Of a stretch of 64,000 nt of DNA, positions 1-9,086 are shown piece after piece (the first letter of the stretch is position 1; every line of letters begins with the position of its first letter). The position numbers were made by a program, and so were the translations under genes. The notes below the pieces were generated by a model, which had not been told where the DNA came from, ran no database searches, and saw only the letters and a program-made list of their open reading frames with translations. Origin of the DNA: Gracilaria domingensis (Eukaryota; Rhodophyta; Florideophyceae; Gracilariales; Gracilariaceae); the NCBI GenBank assembly GCA_022539475.1, contig VCMS01000037.1, positions 212,822-276,821 on the forward strand. Direction: 5' to 3'.

Positions 1-1604
1 CGCGTCGGGCCGCACAGTCTTCTGAAGACGGTTTCGTCGCCGATGCGCGTCGTAAGCCGCATGCGCCCTTGATTGAAATCGGCGAACACCGCGCCGGCTC
101 GTGAGGTCGTGTGCACCAGGGTGCTGCTGTCGTTTTCGCGCGTTTCGAGATCGCCGCGGATGGCCGGACGGGCTCGTTGCGTCCTTTCCCACCATCGTTT
201 TAGGTTGTACGTCGCCTTTCTTCGCGATGAATCTGCGGCTTTGTCCACGTCGAGTTTGATCGCCACCGTGACGACCAAGTCGTCTGTCACGGTTCCGATG
301 CGCATGTCGTCGTCGCTCTTCATCCTTCTCCGCTCTTGTTCGTGCAAAATAACCTGACAGGACGCCAGCACAGCCAGTTCATCCACCGCGTGGAAGTCAT
401 GCTGTGGAAGGTCCGCGTCCACGTCGCAGTATACAGACACGCTACAAAGCTGCTCCTTCAGATGCTGTGCAAGCCTTCGTTTGCCGGCGACTTTTTTCAC
501 CCTTGCTATCAACACGCTGTTGACATTTCTTGCGATGATCAGCTCGTTGCGATTCATTTTCGTCAGAGCTATGTCGCCGGTGACCAACGCGTACGCTCGA
601 GCTGCGTCCGTCAGCTGAATCTCCGCGCCGACGCATTGCAACAAGTTTGCAAATCCGCATGTGAACAGATTGCAGTCGTACGGGTTTCTTTCATCGAAGT
701 GCAAGCTACTCCATTTATGGTCACCGGCTGCGACCGAAAGCGAGAGAGAGATAGCAATTCCCACCTTGTAGTCACTCCACTCCGCAACAGCCTTATCTCT
801 GTCGCTGGTCATGATGGCAAGTCCAGACAGAAACATGTCCAAAATAACTTCCTCCATCTCGTGTTTGTACTCGTACTTCTGGAGCATATCTGCAGGCATG
901 TAAAGAGCCTGCAGCGCGATGAGCAGCACTTCCTGAAATAGCACCCTGCTTACTAAGCCTTCATCCGCGAACGACATGGCGCTGAATCTCCACTCCAACC
1001 AGATCCACGGTCTATGCATATCAGCGCCACAAGCATGCACCATAGCAACGAGGACTACAGCGTATGGAAGTAAGCCGCGCACGAACCAGGCGCCATCAGA
1101 CGAAAGACCTTTCACCGCGCGATCTATCCATACCACGCACGTGTTGTCTGCCACAAAGCAAGTGTTGACTGCATTCGCCAGATACTTGCGTAGACGATCC
1201 GCCGTGAGCTGACTTACTGTTCTGCCGGAAGCGTCTGGAGTGTGACGGTAGCTCACTGCCAATGGTTCGATACCATGTGCGCAGCCGAAAAGAAGCGCTT
1301 GTACTCCTGCACGGAAAGCGGGACGAGCTGCGTTGAGAGAGGTGTGAAGATCTGTGACAGACAATTTTCGAAAGCCTTGACATAGTTTGAAGAGATCTTC
1401 GGGTGTGAGGAAATCAAGTGTGGTGACGACACGGGCGTAGACAGCGTCGGAACGAGAGGCAAAGCGGTCATAGTGTTTTGATGCTACGGCTTCGAAATGG
1501 TGCTTTGCGGCGTGGATGGTGGTGTGTTCAGTATACGGGTCGGCTGAGAGTAGGGTGTTGAAGAAGGAGACAAGTGCTGATCGAAGAGGGTTTAGTTGAG
1601 ACAT
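1..1604 (-). CDS. Unrecognised protein, C-terminus beyond window edge
   Basis: The minus strand is open without a stop from an ATG at 1604 to the left edge (534 codons), with protein-like composition. It begins MSQLNPLRSALVSFFNTLLS. The first half is alanine/leucine rich and looks alpha-helical; the second half is more charged, with a basic patch RKATYNLKRWWERT near residue 475. There is no signal peptide, membrane segment or motif that I can assign to a family. A second in-frame ATG at 1667 would add 21 basic residues (MFPRRKRHRFSSQ...), possibly a leader; I prefer 1604 because the extension is of low complexity. All plus-strand ORFs in this stretch are antisense shadows. The true end lies outside the window. 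Confidence 0.7.
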   Translation of the reverse strand, partial: MSQLNPLRSALVSFFNTLLSADPYTEHTTIHAAKHHFEAVASKHYDRFASRSDAVYARVVTTLDFLTPEDLFKLCQGFRKLSVTDLHTSLNAARPAFRAGVQALLFGCAHGIEPLAVSYRHTPDASGRTVSQLTADRLRKYLANAVNTCFVADNTCVVWIDRAVKGLSSDGAWFVRGLLPYAVVLVAMVHACGADMHRPWIWLEWRFSAMSFADEGLVSRVLFQEVLLIALQALYMPADMLQKYEYKHEMEEVILDMFLSGLAIMTSDRDKAVAEWSDYKVGIAISLSLSVAAGDHKWSSLHFDERNPYDCNLFTCGFANLLQCVGAEIQLTDAARAYALVTGDIALTKMNRNELIIARNVNSVLIARVKKVAGKRRLAQHLKEQLCSVSVYCDVDADLPQHDFHAVDELAVLASCQVILHEQERRRMKSDDDMRIGTVTDDLVVTVAIKLDVDKAADSSRRKATYNLKRWWERTQRARPAIRGDLETRENDSSTLVHTTSRAGAVFADFNQGRMRLTTRIGDETVFRRLCGPT

Positions 1605-1941
1605 GTCGCGGATACCAACGGGAGAAGGTTGAGACGAAAATCGGTGGCGTTTTCTCCTCGGAAACATTCTGCGGACGCGAATGCTCGACGGGCTAGAGTG
1701 GACGCATCGGCGCAATATGGCGCAAGCGCGCTTGCGCACGTTGTGTTGCTGCCGACGACACTGCCGGCAACAGTGGGCATGCTGTGCACAGGAGCATACA
1801 AAAAGTGATTACTGCTGCTCGTGGCACACTTTTCGCCGAAGCTGGATCGATAATAAATGAGGTGAGTTGCCGAAGGTTACGATCTGTGCTGAAAGCTGGC
1901 TTGCTCCATGTAGGATTGGTTCACTGTACAAGAGTTGTAAT

Positions 1942-1996
1942 GAATTCTGTCCACAATGCGAGCAAGCCAGGCTTGCTCGCATTGTGTACAGAATTC
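1942..1996. repeat. Palindrome, 27-bp arms, 1-nt loop
   Basis: Arms 1942-1968 and 1970-1996 pair over 27 bp with a single mismatch and a one-base centre (1969). Both outer ends are GAATTC. No gene lies nearby on either side. It could form a cruciform or a long RNA hairpin; it belongs to a class of palindromes seen repeatedly in this window's gaps. Confidence 0.9.
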
Positions 1997-2604
1997 CTTG
2001 CCTTCGCGGTATTTGAAACTTACTTGACAATGTGTGCATGAATGAAGTAAACTTGACTGCGATGGATTTGTATTTCCACCTCAGCATCTATGCAAAAGTC
2101 TCCTGTTCTATTGCTCCATTGAACCTCACTCGCTTTTGTTTGATGCAAAAGATGCGAGTTTCTCCACACCCACTCTTTCATTGAGACTGGCTCATCTCCA
2201 CGCTGAAACTGAAATTTGTGGGCGTCACCCCTCAGGTCATCGTTTGGCTACTGCACTCAATTCATATCGGAAATGATATCGATTTGTAAATCGCAAAGCT
2301 GACACAGTTCCTCTCAAGGCCCTAGTGCTAGTATTGCTTGTCTCACCTGTGCTTGTCGAACATTTTTCTTTGACGACTCAAAGCGGCATGTAATGGTGGG
2401 GTCAAGAAATTGTGTGTCCCAAGACGATATAAGATTTCAAAAGCTTGCTCTGACCGATGTAATCTTACGCAATCAAACAATGAGCTTCAGTGTTTTGCTG
2501 TTTAACGCGACAACAGTTGTCGTTTATAGAATGACCATTTGGTAAATAGCACACTTGCGCAAAGGACGTGAAGAAACTAAAACCCATACAGTGGGGTCTA
2601 CTCT

Positions 2605-2644
2605 ATGGTGCTACCCCATGCCACTGAAAGTGGCGTAGCACCAT
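2605..2644. repeat. Hairpin, 16-bp stem with 5-nt bulge
   Basis: ATGGTGCTAC at 2605-2614 pairs with GTAGCACCAT at 2635-2644, and GCCACT at 2620-2625 with AGTGGC at 2629-2634. The 5-nt CCCAT at 2615-2619 is an unpaired bulge and the loop is GAA. All 16 pairs are perfect. Confidence 0.85.
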
Positions 2645-2949
2645 TTAGGATCAGGAAATATATGCTGACCATTGGACCAGCACTGGTGGTAGACTTCAGT
2701 TGTTCTTTTCTCGCTCAATGTTCTTCTCACTTCCAGCTCATCTTGCTTCTCTATTCATCACTAAATCAATTTGGTATGTCAGCACGTAGCTCTACTCCGG
2801 GCTACTTACGAGGTTCCTTCTTCCTCTCTAGTATGGTCCTCTACTATTTATTTCGAAGTAGTGAGAGAGCTCATCGTTTTGGATGTAGCTCTCTCTCCTA
2901 AAAAAGGATGAGGTTTCTAAAGGACCCCTTCCGCAACACTTTTATAATC

Positions 2950-3060
2950 GAATCGTCACTACCTGCCTTTATGGGTGCGTTAGCCCTTAGTAACAAAGTG
3001 CAGGTTGTTTCTGTTTAACGAAACGTTCTCTTTCTAGGGAAGCCTAATGGAATGAGCTAT
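2950..3060. repeat. Dispersed repeat copy 1
   Basis: The stretch around 3005-3045 (GTTTCTGTTTAACGAAACG, then TTCTCTTTCTAGGGAAGCC) resembles 28540-28585 (GTTTCTGTTGAAAGAAACG, then TTCTCTCACTAGGAAGGCC), and both are preceded by a TTTATGGGT segment about 50 bases upstream. It is a diverged dispersed repeat of unknown type; boundaries are approximate. Confidence 0.5.
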
Positions 3061-3906
3061 GGTCGAATGCAGGATTTCGCGCTGGCGACCAACCTTTCTC
3101 TACTACGGCTTGTCTCTCTTTGTTTGTGTTGCTCTTGTTTATCGTAACGAAACTCCATTCATTCCGTTCGTGGATCCTTCTAAATTCCGCATGTAGATTG
3201 TAAGTGCTCATCCTTGGTTCTTTTTCCTTGTGTTATCTTCAGTACTTGCGTCTTCTTCCTTTTTAAACTCTCCCTTCTCCATCTCAACCGTCTTTGACCT
3301 TCACCGTCCTTTTGTCTGGATGTCATTATTACATCGATTAAAAAAGAAGAGTTCTTTTCCACTTCACCTTGGGGAGGACCTTTTAATGCTCACTTCTTTC
3401 TTTGAAATTTATTTCTCACATTTTTTTGTTTGCTGTTCCCATCTCTTCGAGCAAACAGTTTTTGTCAGTTCGTGATCTTCTTGAAGCCGTGGATTTTGTC
3501 GGAAAGAAAAGAACACTGACTGAGTCGCTCGCACTAGACGTCTATCGTTGGCTGAAACAACGAAACTACGAAACACTCTAGCTAGAGTTGTTTGTCTTCC
3601 ACAGCTTTCAAACAGACTTTGTGTGGGAATCAGATTGCTCGAAGAGAAGATTCAAAATCGAGTCTTCAAAAAGAGCGCCAAATAAACGTATGCCACGGAC
3701 CAGAAATTCAAAAGCGCGCCACCCCGGAACGGCCCAGTCTTCCGAAAACCGAAGGGTCTGCTCGCTGCCTCCGATCTCAGAACGTTCATCACTACCACGC
3801 CGCTCCAACCTTCCCCCGCTCTCTCCAACGCTCGCAACCTTGAGATTACACCCCTCTTGCAATTCTCCATCATCCGGGCTGTTTCCGTCCCCATATTCGG
3901 CCCGAA

Positions 3907-6212
3907 ATGGATGAGGTCTTATCACTGAAACCCAGTGCCGCTATCAGGCGATTGCAGACGGCTGTTCGCGAGTCGCAGGGCACTACTCGAGCTTCTTATG
4001 CCGCGAAAAACCGCCCCGAGTGGTGGAAGGAGAAAGTTAACGTCACTCTGCCGGATGGTACCATCGTGAAAACCGGAGCTTTTGTGTCCCATTCCAAGTG
4101 TGCTTGGAAGCCGGAGCAAGTACAAGCGGCGTTGATACTCTTTTTTCGAGATTTGAATGGAAAGAACACTTCTGAATCAAATTCATCTCCCCATTTGACT
4201 AGGAGCACTCCACCGAGAACCAAACCAAAAGCTGAACGAATTAAGCCTGAATCGCGGCCAGTCAGAACAAGATACAAAACGGAACAGACTCGTCTTCAAA
4301 GTGAAATTGCCCCTAATGGAACATCACAAAAGTTTGAATCAGAGCCTCTAACACGTTCAAGGAGACTACCCGAAAGGAAGAGAGGTGTTACGTTTCAAGA
4401 CGAACATGAGGCAAATATTCATCACACTCCGCCGCGTAATTTTCGGCGAAGGAAACGTGGTCCCATCAAGATAACTCCCGAATCAAGCGCAAAACGATCT
4501 CCAAGTGCCCATCCCTCATCTTCTCGTCTTGACGCGAAGGAAGAATTGAGCGAAGCGAAGCTTGAGTCTGAAATAGAGCGGCAACAGTCAAGTCCGTCTC
4601 CCTCACCCGTGCGAAGAGCAGCTCCTAGAAGAGTGGTAAAGAAGACGAGCGTGAAGGAGCTTCCAGGTCTTATCAGCTCCAGGGCCAAATCGACTCGAAG
4701 CACTTTGCCACGTTCTGTGAAGGAAGCGCCAACGTCCAACAAAGTCCATAAGGACAGTCGCCTAATTTTGAAGAAGAAAGGCAAGAAGAGGGTACATAGG
4801 ACCGCCGAGAGCGCTGCAAAACCTTCACCCGAACTACTTGTTACTGCTATAGATTCGTCACCTTCAGTTGCCTCTGCTGCCGAGAAGGAAAACACATCAC
4901 CCGGCGGAACAAAATCGAACAATCGAAGACGGAGCTCAAGACTTTCTGCGACGGGGAGCTTGACGCCTGAACAGATGTTTGGAGTGAAGAGAAACCTGGA
5001 TGAGACATTGTCGGAGAGTAGAACTCCTCTAGCTACAGTGAAGAATCATGAGAATACAAATGCTGTCAAAGTTGTGAAGCGGAGAAAGACCACTGGCAAG
5101 AAGGTTGCAGTCAGGAGCACCCGAAAGAGTAGCAGGAAAGCAAACGGTGGTACAGAGGTGATTGTGGACAACATCAGTAGTCAAGAGGAGGAGAACTTTC
5201 GTACTGGACATGAGAAAGGGAAGGGTGACAACGAAAGCAGCGACCAAGCTGTGTTGAGTGTACGGCACAGTCCCAGATTGCAATCAGCACGGCGAGTAAG
5301 TCATTCAGAAGATTTAGTTGACCCAGCGAACTTAGAAGACGTTTCAGTCGGAGAACCGAATGAAGACGATATTGGGCCGCATGAGAGCAATGATATTAAC
5401 GAAGAGGGAGAAGAAAGCGGCACAAATATGGAAGAAGAGCAGGAAATGGACGAAGAGGAGGCGAGGAACCACTGACGGAAGAAGAAAAGAAAGAGGAAAA
5501 CGAGGCAATCATGAAAGCAATTGCAAGTTTGGAGCGAGCGCGTGACGAATGCAGCGCGCAACTGGATGCCCGCGAACAGAGCCTGCTCAAGGACATGGAA
5601 AAGGAACTAGAACACAAGGTGGAGAAACTAAATCACGAGTACAAAATGAAGCTGATGCGTCTGAGCGAGCAGGAACTGTCAACATTGGTGGGACAAATGG
5701 TGTATGAACTTGGCGGCGACGTGAGTAATCTACTGGTGAAGGAGATGGAAAGCGTGGCAGACAGAATCCTGCAAGAAGACGGTGATGGAGCAGACACGCA
5801 CGGCGGCTCAGGCAGCACGCAAATGCAATTGGAAGCACTGAAGACACCCAAGGCGCGATCTCTACGCAGGGCGGTGGTGGCGGCAACCACGGAACGCAAG
5901 CGGGTGAATCGTGAGCGCTGCGTGGCCACTCGCGCAAGCGTGCGACGCTCGACGCGAAAGGCGGCCCAAACGGCCACGGCGCGCACGAGAGAGCTGTTCA
6001 CCAGCGCGGCGCGAAGCAAGGGCGCGGCGAGGGTGGCGGACGACGTGCAGAGCGTGGAGGGTGGAGATGACACGGAGGCAGATAATATGAGCGCTCCGGT
6101 GATGGCGGCGGTGGCGAACGAGATTGCTCGACTGAGGGGAATGGCGGATTCGAGGGAGGGGCTGCGCGCGTTCAAGGCGCAGCTGGACAGCGCGTTTGGC
6201 GAAATTGTATGA
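3907..6212 (+). CDS. Basic/acidic nuclear-type protein, frame broken near 5.46 kb
   Basis: Two ORFs in different frames read as one protein. The first (3907-5475, 522 aa) has a compact conserved-looking block at residues about 33-85 (RPEWWKEKVNVTLPDGT, then a tryptophan-containing KCAWKPEQVQAAL stretch), followed by a long S/R/K-rich disordered region and an acidic tail. The second (ATG 5511, open from about 5394) begins with an acidic segment that continues this tail (EEPLTEEEKKEENEAI), then a coiled coil (about 75 aa), a KTPKARSLRR motif, a basic region and a C-terminal helix. Coiled coil, TPK-type motif, basic middle and terminal helix are weakly reminiscent of borealin, a subunit of the chromosomal passenger complex; that is only a hypothesis. 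The break could be an indel near 5460 or an intron: GTAAGT at 5296 with an AG at 5464-5465 would remove 170 nt in phase 0 and join LQSARR to EPLTEEE. The removed part looks coding (acidic), so I favour an indel or assembly error. Confidence 0.65.
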
Positions 6213-6231
6213 GCGGTGGGCGCGTTGTCGT

Positions 6232-6833
6232 TTAGTGCGGCTGAGGTACAAACCCGTCTACGGCCATGTTTCTTGTGGCGGGCGGAAGCGTGACGCGCAT
6301 TCCCTGTAGTTGTTTCGAAAGCTTCACCTGACAACCGAGTCGCGATCTGCGCGTCAGGAGGGGGCGAAAACGTCATGTCAGTGGCAGGAAGTTGTGGCTC
6401 GCCATTGGACGCAAACGCACGCAAACGCAACTTACAGCTCGGAGAGAGCAAAGGCGAGATCCAGCATGTCGTTCTCGTCGTCGCACGGCTCGTCCAGCTT
6501 GTCGAACGAGGCGCGATCCAGGTAGACGTGGCAGGTGGAGCACGCCAGGCTGCCCTCGCACGCGCCCTCCAGGTCGATGCCGCGGCGGTGCGCCAGCTGC
6601 AGCAGCGACTCGCCCTCGCGCGCGCGCACCAGCTGCTCCGATCCGTCGCGGTTGACAAACGTGAGCGACAGCTCGGCGGCGGCGGCGGCCGGCGCGGCGG
6701 GCGCGGCGTCGTCGGGCGCGGCGCGGTGCTGGCGCGGCGGCGCGCGGCGCAGCGGCGCGGCGGCGGCGGCGGCGGCGGCGCAGAGCGCGCGGACGGCGCG
6801 CGCGCGCGCAGCCACTCGGGACACGGCCGACAT
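6232..6833 (-). CDS. Mitochondrial adrenodoxin-type [2Fe-2S] ferredoxin, two exons
   Basis: Electron carrier of the mitochondrial iron-sulfur cluster assembly pathway (Yah1/FDX family). Exon 1 is 6436-6833 and exon 2 is 6232-6346; the 89-nt intron (6347-6435) starts GTAAGT and ends GCAG. Splicing gives 170 aa. Residues 1-50 are Ala/Arg rich without acidic residues until D41, typical of a mitochondrial presequence. The cluster ligands are C92, C98, C101 and, only after splicing, C138 (SRLGCQV), spacing C-x5-C-x2-C-x36-C, as in the family. Without splicing the ORF stops before the fourth cysteine. The ATG at 6833 was chosen because the presequence starts there; the open frame upstream to 7088 is low-complexity GC-rich sequence. 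The gene converges on the preceding gene with only 19 bases between the stop codons. Identification is firm. Confidence 0.93.
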
Positions 6834-7170
6834 GGCGGCGGGCGGCGGGCGCGGCGGGCGCGGCGGGCGCGGCGGGCGGCGCTGCGCCGGCGCGCGGGCG
6901 CGACCCCAAGGCGGCGGAGCTGGCGGCGCGCCGGGCGGCGCGCTGCCGGGCGCAAGCTGGGCGCAAGCTGGCGGCGTGGACGACGGGGACAACGTGGGCG
7001 GCGCGGCGCGCCAGGCGGCACGCCGCGCGCGCGCACGCGGCGCGCTTGCATGACAGATCACAACGGCGCGGCTGCAAGCTTGCACCAAAAATAGCGCGGC
7101 ACACGCTCATACACACATACACACACACACGCACACGCGCGCGCTTCTCGTTTTGCTGGTTAAAAACTCT
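6834..7170. other. GC-rich spacer with CA/CG microsatellite
   Basis: The sequence between the ferredoxin start and the CK1 stop is extremely G+C rich up to about 7050 and then carries an alternating purine-pyrimidine tract (CA then CG dinucleotides, about 7105-7143). No gene is supported; the long ORFs on both strands are products of GC-rich, stop-poor sequence. It should contain the ferredoxin promoter and CK1 3' end. Confidence 0.6.
7105..7143. repeat. (CA)n/(CG)n microsatellite
   Basis: Alternating purine-pyrimidine tract running from CACA repeats into CGCG repeats, a sequence type that readily adopts Z-DNA. It lies just downstream of the CK1 stop codon. Confidence 0.85.
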
Positions 7171-8106
7171 CTACTTTCTAGACTTTCGCGAGCTGCGCAG
7201 CGACGACGACTCCATCCAGTCGAACACGCCGTCGTCCTGCAGCCCCCTCCGCTCCAGCGCCTTTCTGAACAGGCTTCGCAGGTACGAGTAGTCCGGCCGG
7301 TCCTCAAACTCCAGCCGGCGCACGTACCGGAAGTACTCCACCATCTGCGACGGCATCTCCCGACACAGCTCCCGCGGCGAGATGTTCATCTTCTTGTCCT
7401 TGATCTTGGCGTACTTTTGCTTCTTGTTCGCCGTCTTGATCCCCTGCCACGGCAGCATGCCCTTGTACAAGTACACCAGCACGTAGCCCAGCGACTCGAG
7501 GTCGTCGCGCCGCGCCTGCTCCACGCCCAGGTGCGTCGGCACCGACGCGTACCGCGCCGTGCCGGTCAGGTGCTTGCCCTCGCGATACGGCAGGTGCTGC
7601 TTGCTCACGTGATCGCGGAAGCGCTTGGCCAGCCCAAAATCCACCAGGTACACCGTGCTCACATCGTCACTGCCCATGAGCATATTATCGGGCTTGATGT
7701 CGCGGTGCAGAAAGCTGCGGCTGTGCACGTACTCGATGCGGCGCATGGCCTGGATGCCGATCATCAGCACCGACTTGAGGCTCAGCCGGCGGTGGCACTC
7801 GTTGAGGCAGTCCTCCAGACTGGGGCCCAGGTAGTCCATCACCAGCATGTTGTAGCTGCTCATCGTGCCGAAGAAGCGGCACTTGGGGATGCCGATCAGC
7901 TGCGACGAGCCGTTGTTCAACCACTTGTACACGCGGTGCTCATAGTACAGCTGCGGGTGCTTGCTGGAGGTGCGCTCCACCTTGACGGCCACATTGTGCT
8001 TGTTTTCCACGTCGACGGCGCTCCACACCTCGCCAAACGCGCCGGCGCCCAGCTTGCGTCCAAAGCGCCAGCGCCCGGCGATCAGCCGCTCGTTGTCCAG
8101 CGCCAT
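7171..8106 (-). CDS. Casein kinase 1 family Ser/Thr kinase
   Basis: 311-aa protein kinase of the CK1 family, consisting of little more than the catalytic domain. Motifs: glycine loop GAGAFGEVW (residues 20-28), catalytic lysine K42 in VAVKVE, HRDIKPDN (134-141), DFG at 156-158, the CK1 signature GTARYAS, RRDDLESLGY and PWQGIK. A short basic/serine tail (SSSLRSSRKSRK) ends the protein. Known members act in cytosol and nucleus in signalling, trafficking and clock control; substrates here cannot be inferred. The frame stays open upstream to 8466, but that extension has no ATG and encodes a His-Gln run from a CTGGTG hexanucleotide repeat, so the first ATG (8106) is taken as the start. It is transcribed in the same direction as PP4R3 and ferredoxin. 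Confidence 0.93.
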   Translation of the reverse strand: MALDNERLIAGRWRFGRKLGAGAFGEVWSAVDVENKHNVAVKVERTSSKHPQLYYEHRVYKWLNNGSSQLIGIPKCRFFGTMSSYNMLVMDYLGPSLEDCLNECHRRLSLKSVLMIGIQAMRRIEYVHSRSFLHRDIKPDNMLMGSDDVSTVYLVDFGLAKRFRDHVSKQHLPYREGKHLTGTARYASVPTHLGVEQARRDDLESLGYVLVYLYKGMLPWQGIKTANKKQKYAKIKDKKMNISPRELCREMPSQMVEYFRYVRRLEFEDRPDYSYLRSLFRKALERRGLQDDGVFDWMESSSLRSSRKSRK

Positions 8107-8198
8107 GTGCTCGGGGTGGTGCGCGGCGGCGGCTGCGGCGGCGTGGGGGGGGTCGGCGGGTGCGGCGAGGCGGCGGGGTCGGTCGTCGATCGGGCGGC

Positions 8199-8260
8199 GG
8201 TGCTGGTGCTGGTGCTGGTGCTGGTGCTGGTGCTGGTGCTGGTGCTGGTGCTGGTGCTGG
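8199..8260. repeat. (CTGGTG)n hexanucleotide microsatellite, about 10 copies
   Basis: Nearly perfect tandem CTGGTG units in the upstream region of the CK1 gene. In the frame of CK1 it would encode His-Gln repeats, but no ATG precedes it, so it is best seen as 5' UTR or promoter sequence. Confidence 0.9.
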
Positions 8261-8683
8261 CGGCGGCGATGGAGCGCGAGCTTGTTCTGAAGACGACGCC
8301 GCGCGCGCGGGCAGAGGTGTGCGGCGCGAGCTTGCGGCTCGTCGTCCGACACGGAGCGCGCACTGTGCGCGCTGGTGCCTGGCTGCGAGTGCTGCTGGTG
8401 CGTCGGACTGCTGAGCGGCGACAAAGCGGGCGCCGCGCACTCCGTGCACTTGGGGTTATCGCACACCAGCTTGGCGAGACGGCGAGACGGAGACGGACGG
8501 CGGTCGGGGCGAACGCGGGGGACGGCGACGGGGGCGGGGGGGGGGGGAAGGGGCGCGGGCGCGGGGTAAGGCGCGCGACGGCGGAGTGGAGCGGGAGGGC
8601 GGGGGGTGGCGACGGGCGCGCAGAGGAGGCGCGTTTAACAAGCGGTGAGCACTGCGCGCGCGGCCAGCCGTGGAACACCAACA

Positions 8684-8707
8684 CGCGCGCGCGCGCGCGC
8701 GCGCGCG
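8684..8707. repeat. (CG)12 dinucleotide tract
   Basis: Twenty-four bases of uninterrupted CG repeats within a G+C-rich zone; a strong Z-DNA candidate located about 580 bp upstream of the CK1 start. Confidence 0.9.
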
Positions 8708-9086
8708 GCGGGGGCGGCGCCACAAGCGGCGCGCGGCGGCGGCGGCGGCCCGAAATCGCGCGCGCGATGACCTGGCGCGCGCGCCGCCAATCACCGCACG
8801 CCCTCGGCCGTCGCGCGCGCGCACACGCGTCGCCGCTTCCCGCCGGGCGCGTCGCCGCCGCTGCCGCCGCTGCCGCCGCCGCGCTCATCGCTGTCGTCCT
8901 GCCACGCGCGCGCGTCGCGCGCGCGCCCCCCCCCGCCGCGCCGCCCGCCGCGCCGCCCCGCGCGCGCACCTCGCTCGACGACATCGACAGCCGCCCGCCC
9001 CGCGCCGCGTCCCCCTCCTCCTCTTCCCCCCCCAGCGCGGCCGGCTCCCCCCCCCCACCATCCCCCCGTCATCACCGCCCCCGTCA

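Larger units (their letters stand above)
1605..3906. other. Intergenic, repeat-bearing
   Basis: About 2.3 kb without a convincing gene; the ORFs here are short and unlike any family I know. It holds a 55-bp near-perfect palindrome (1942-1996), a bulged hairpin (2605-2644) and a segment (about 2950-3060) related to repeats near 28.5 kb. The last 350 bases precede the start of the gene at 3907 and presumably carry its promoter; I see no clear TATA box. Confidence 0.6.
8107..9086. other. GC-rich gap between CK1 start and PP4R3 end
   Basis: About 1 kb of extreme base composition: a (CTGGTG)n array, G-runs around 8529-8540, a (CG)12 tract and C-runs up to 9090. It must hold the CK1 promoter and 5' UTR and the PP4R3 3' UTR. 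The very long ORFs on every frame are compositional artefacts. Confidence 0.6.

Noticed and set aside
336-941. 201-codon plus-strand ORF
   Set aside because: Antisense to the open edge gene on the minus strand, which is much longer and continuous.
5296-5465. Treating the GTAAGT at 5296 as a certain intron donor
   Set aside because: It restores the frame, but the removed segment has the same acidic coding character as its flanks; left as an alternative only.
5633-7134. 472- and 253-codon minus-strand ORFs around ferredoxin
   Set aside because: Other frames of GC-rich DNA; arginine/proline/alanine-only composition. The correct frame is the one with the cluster cysteines.
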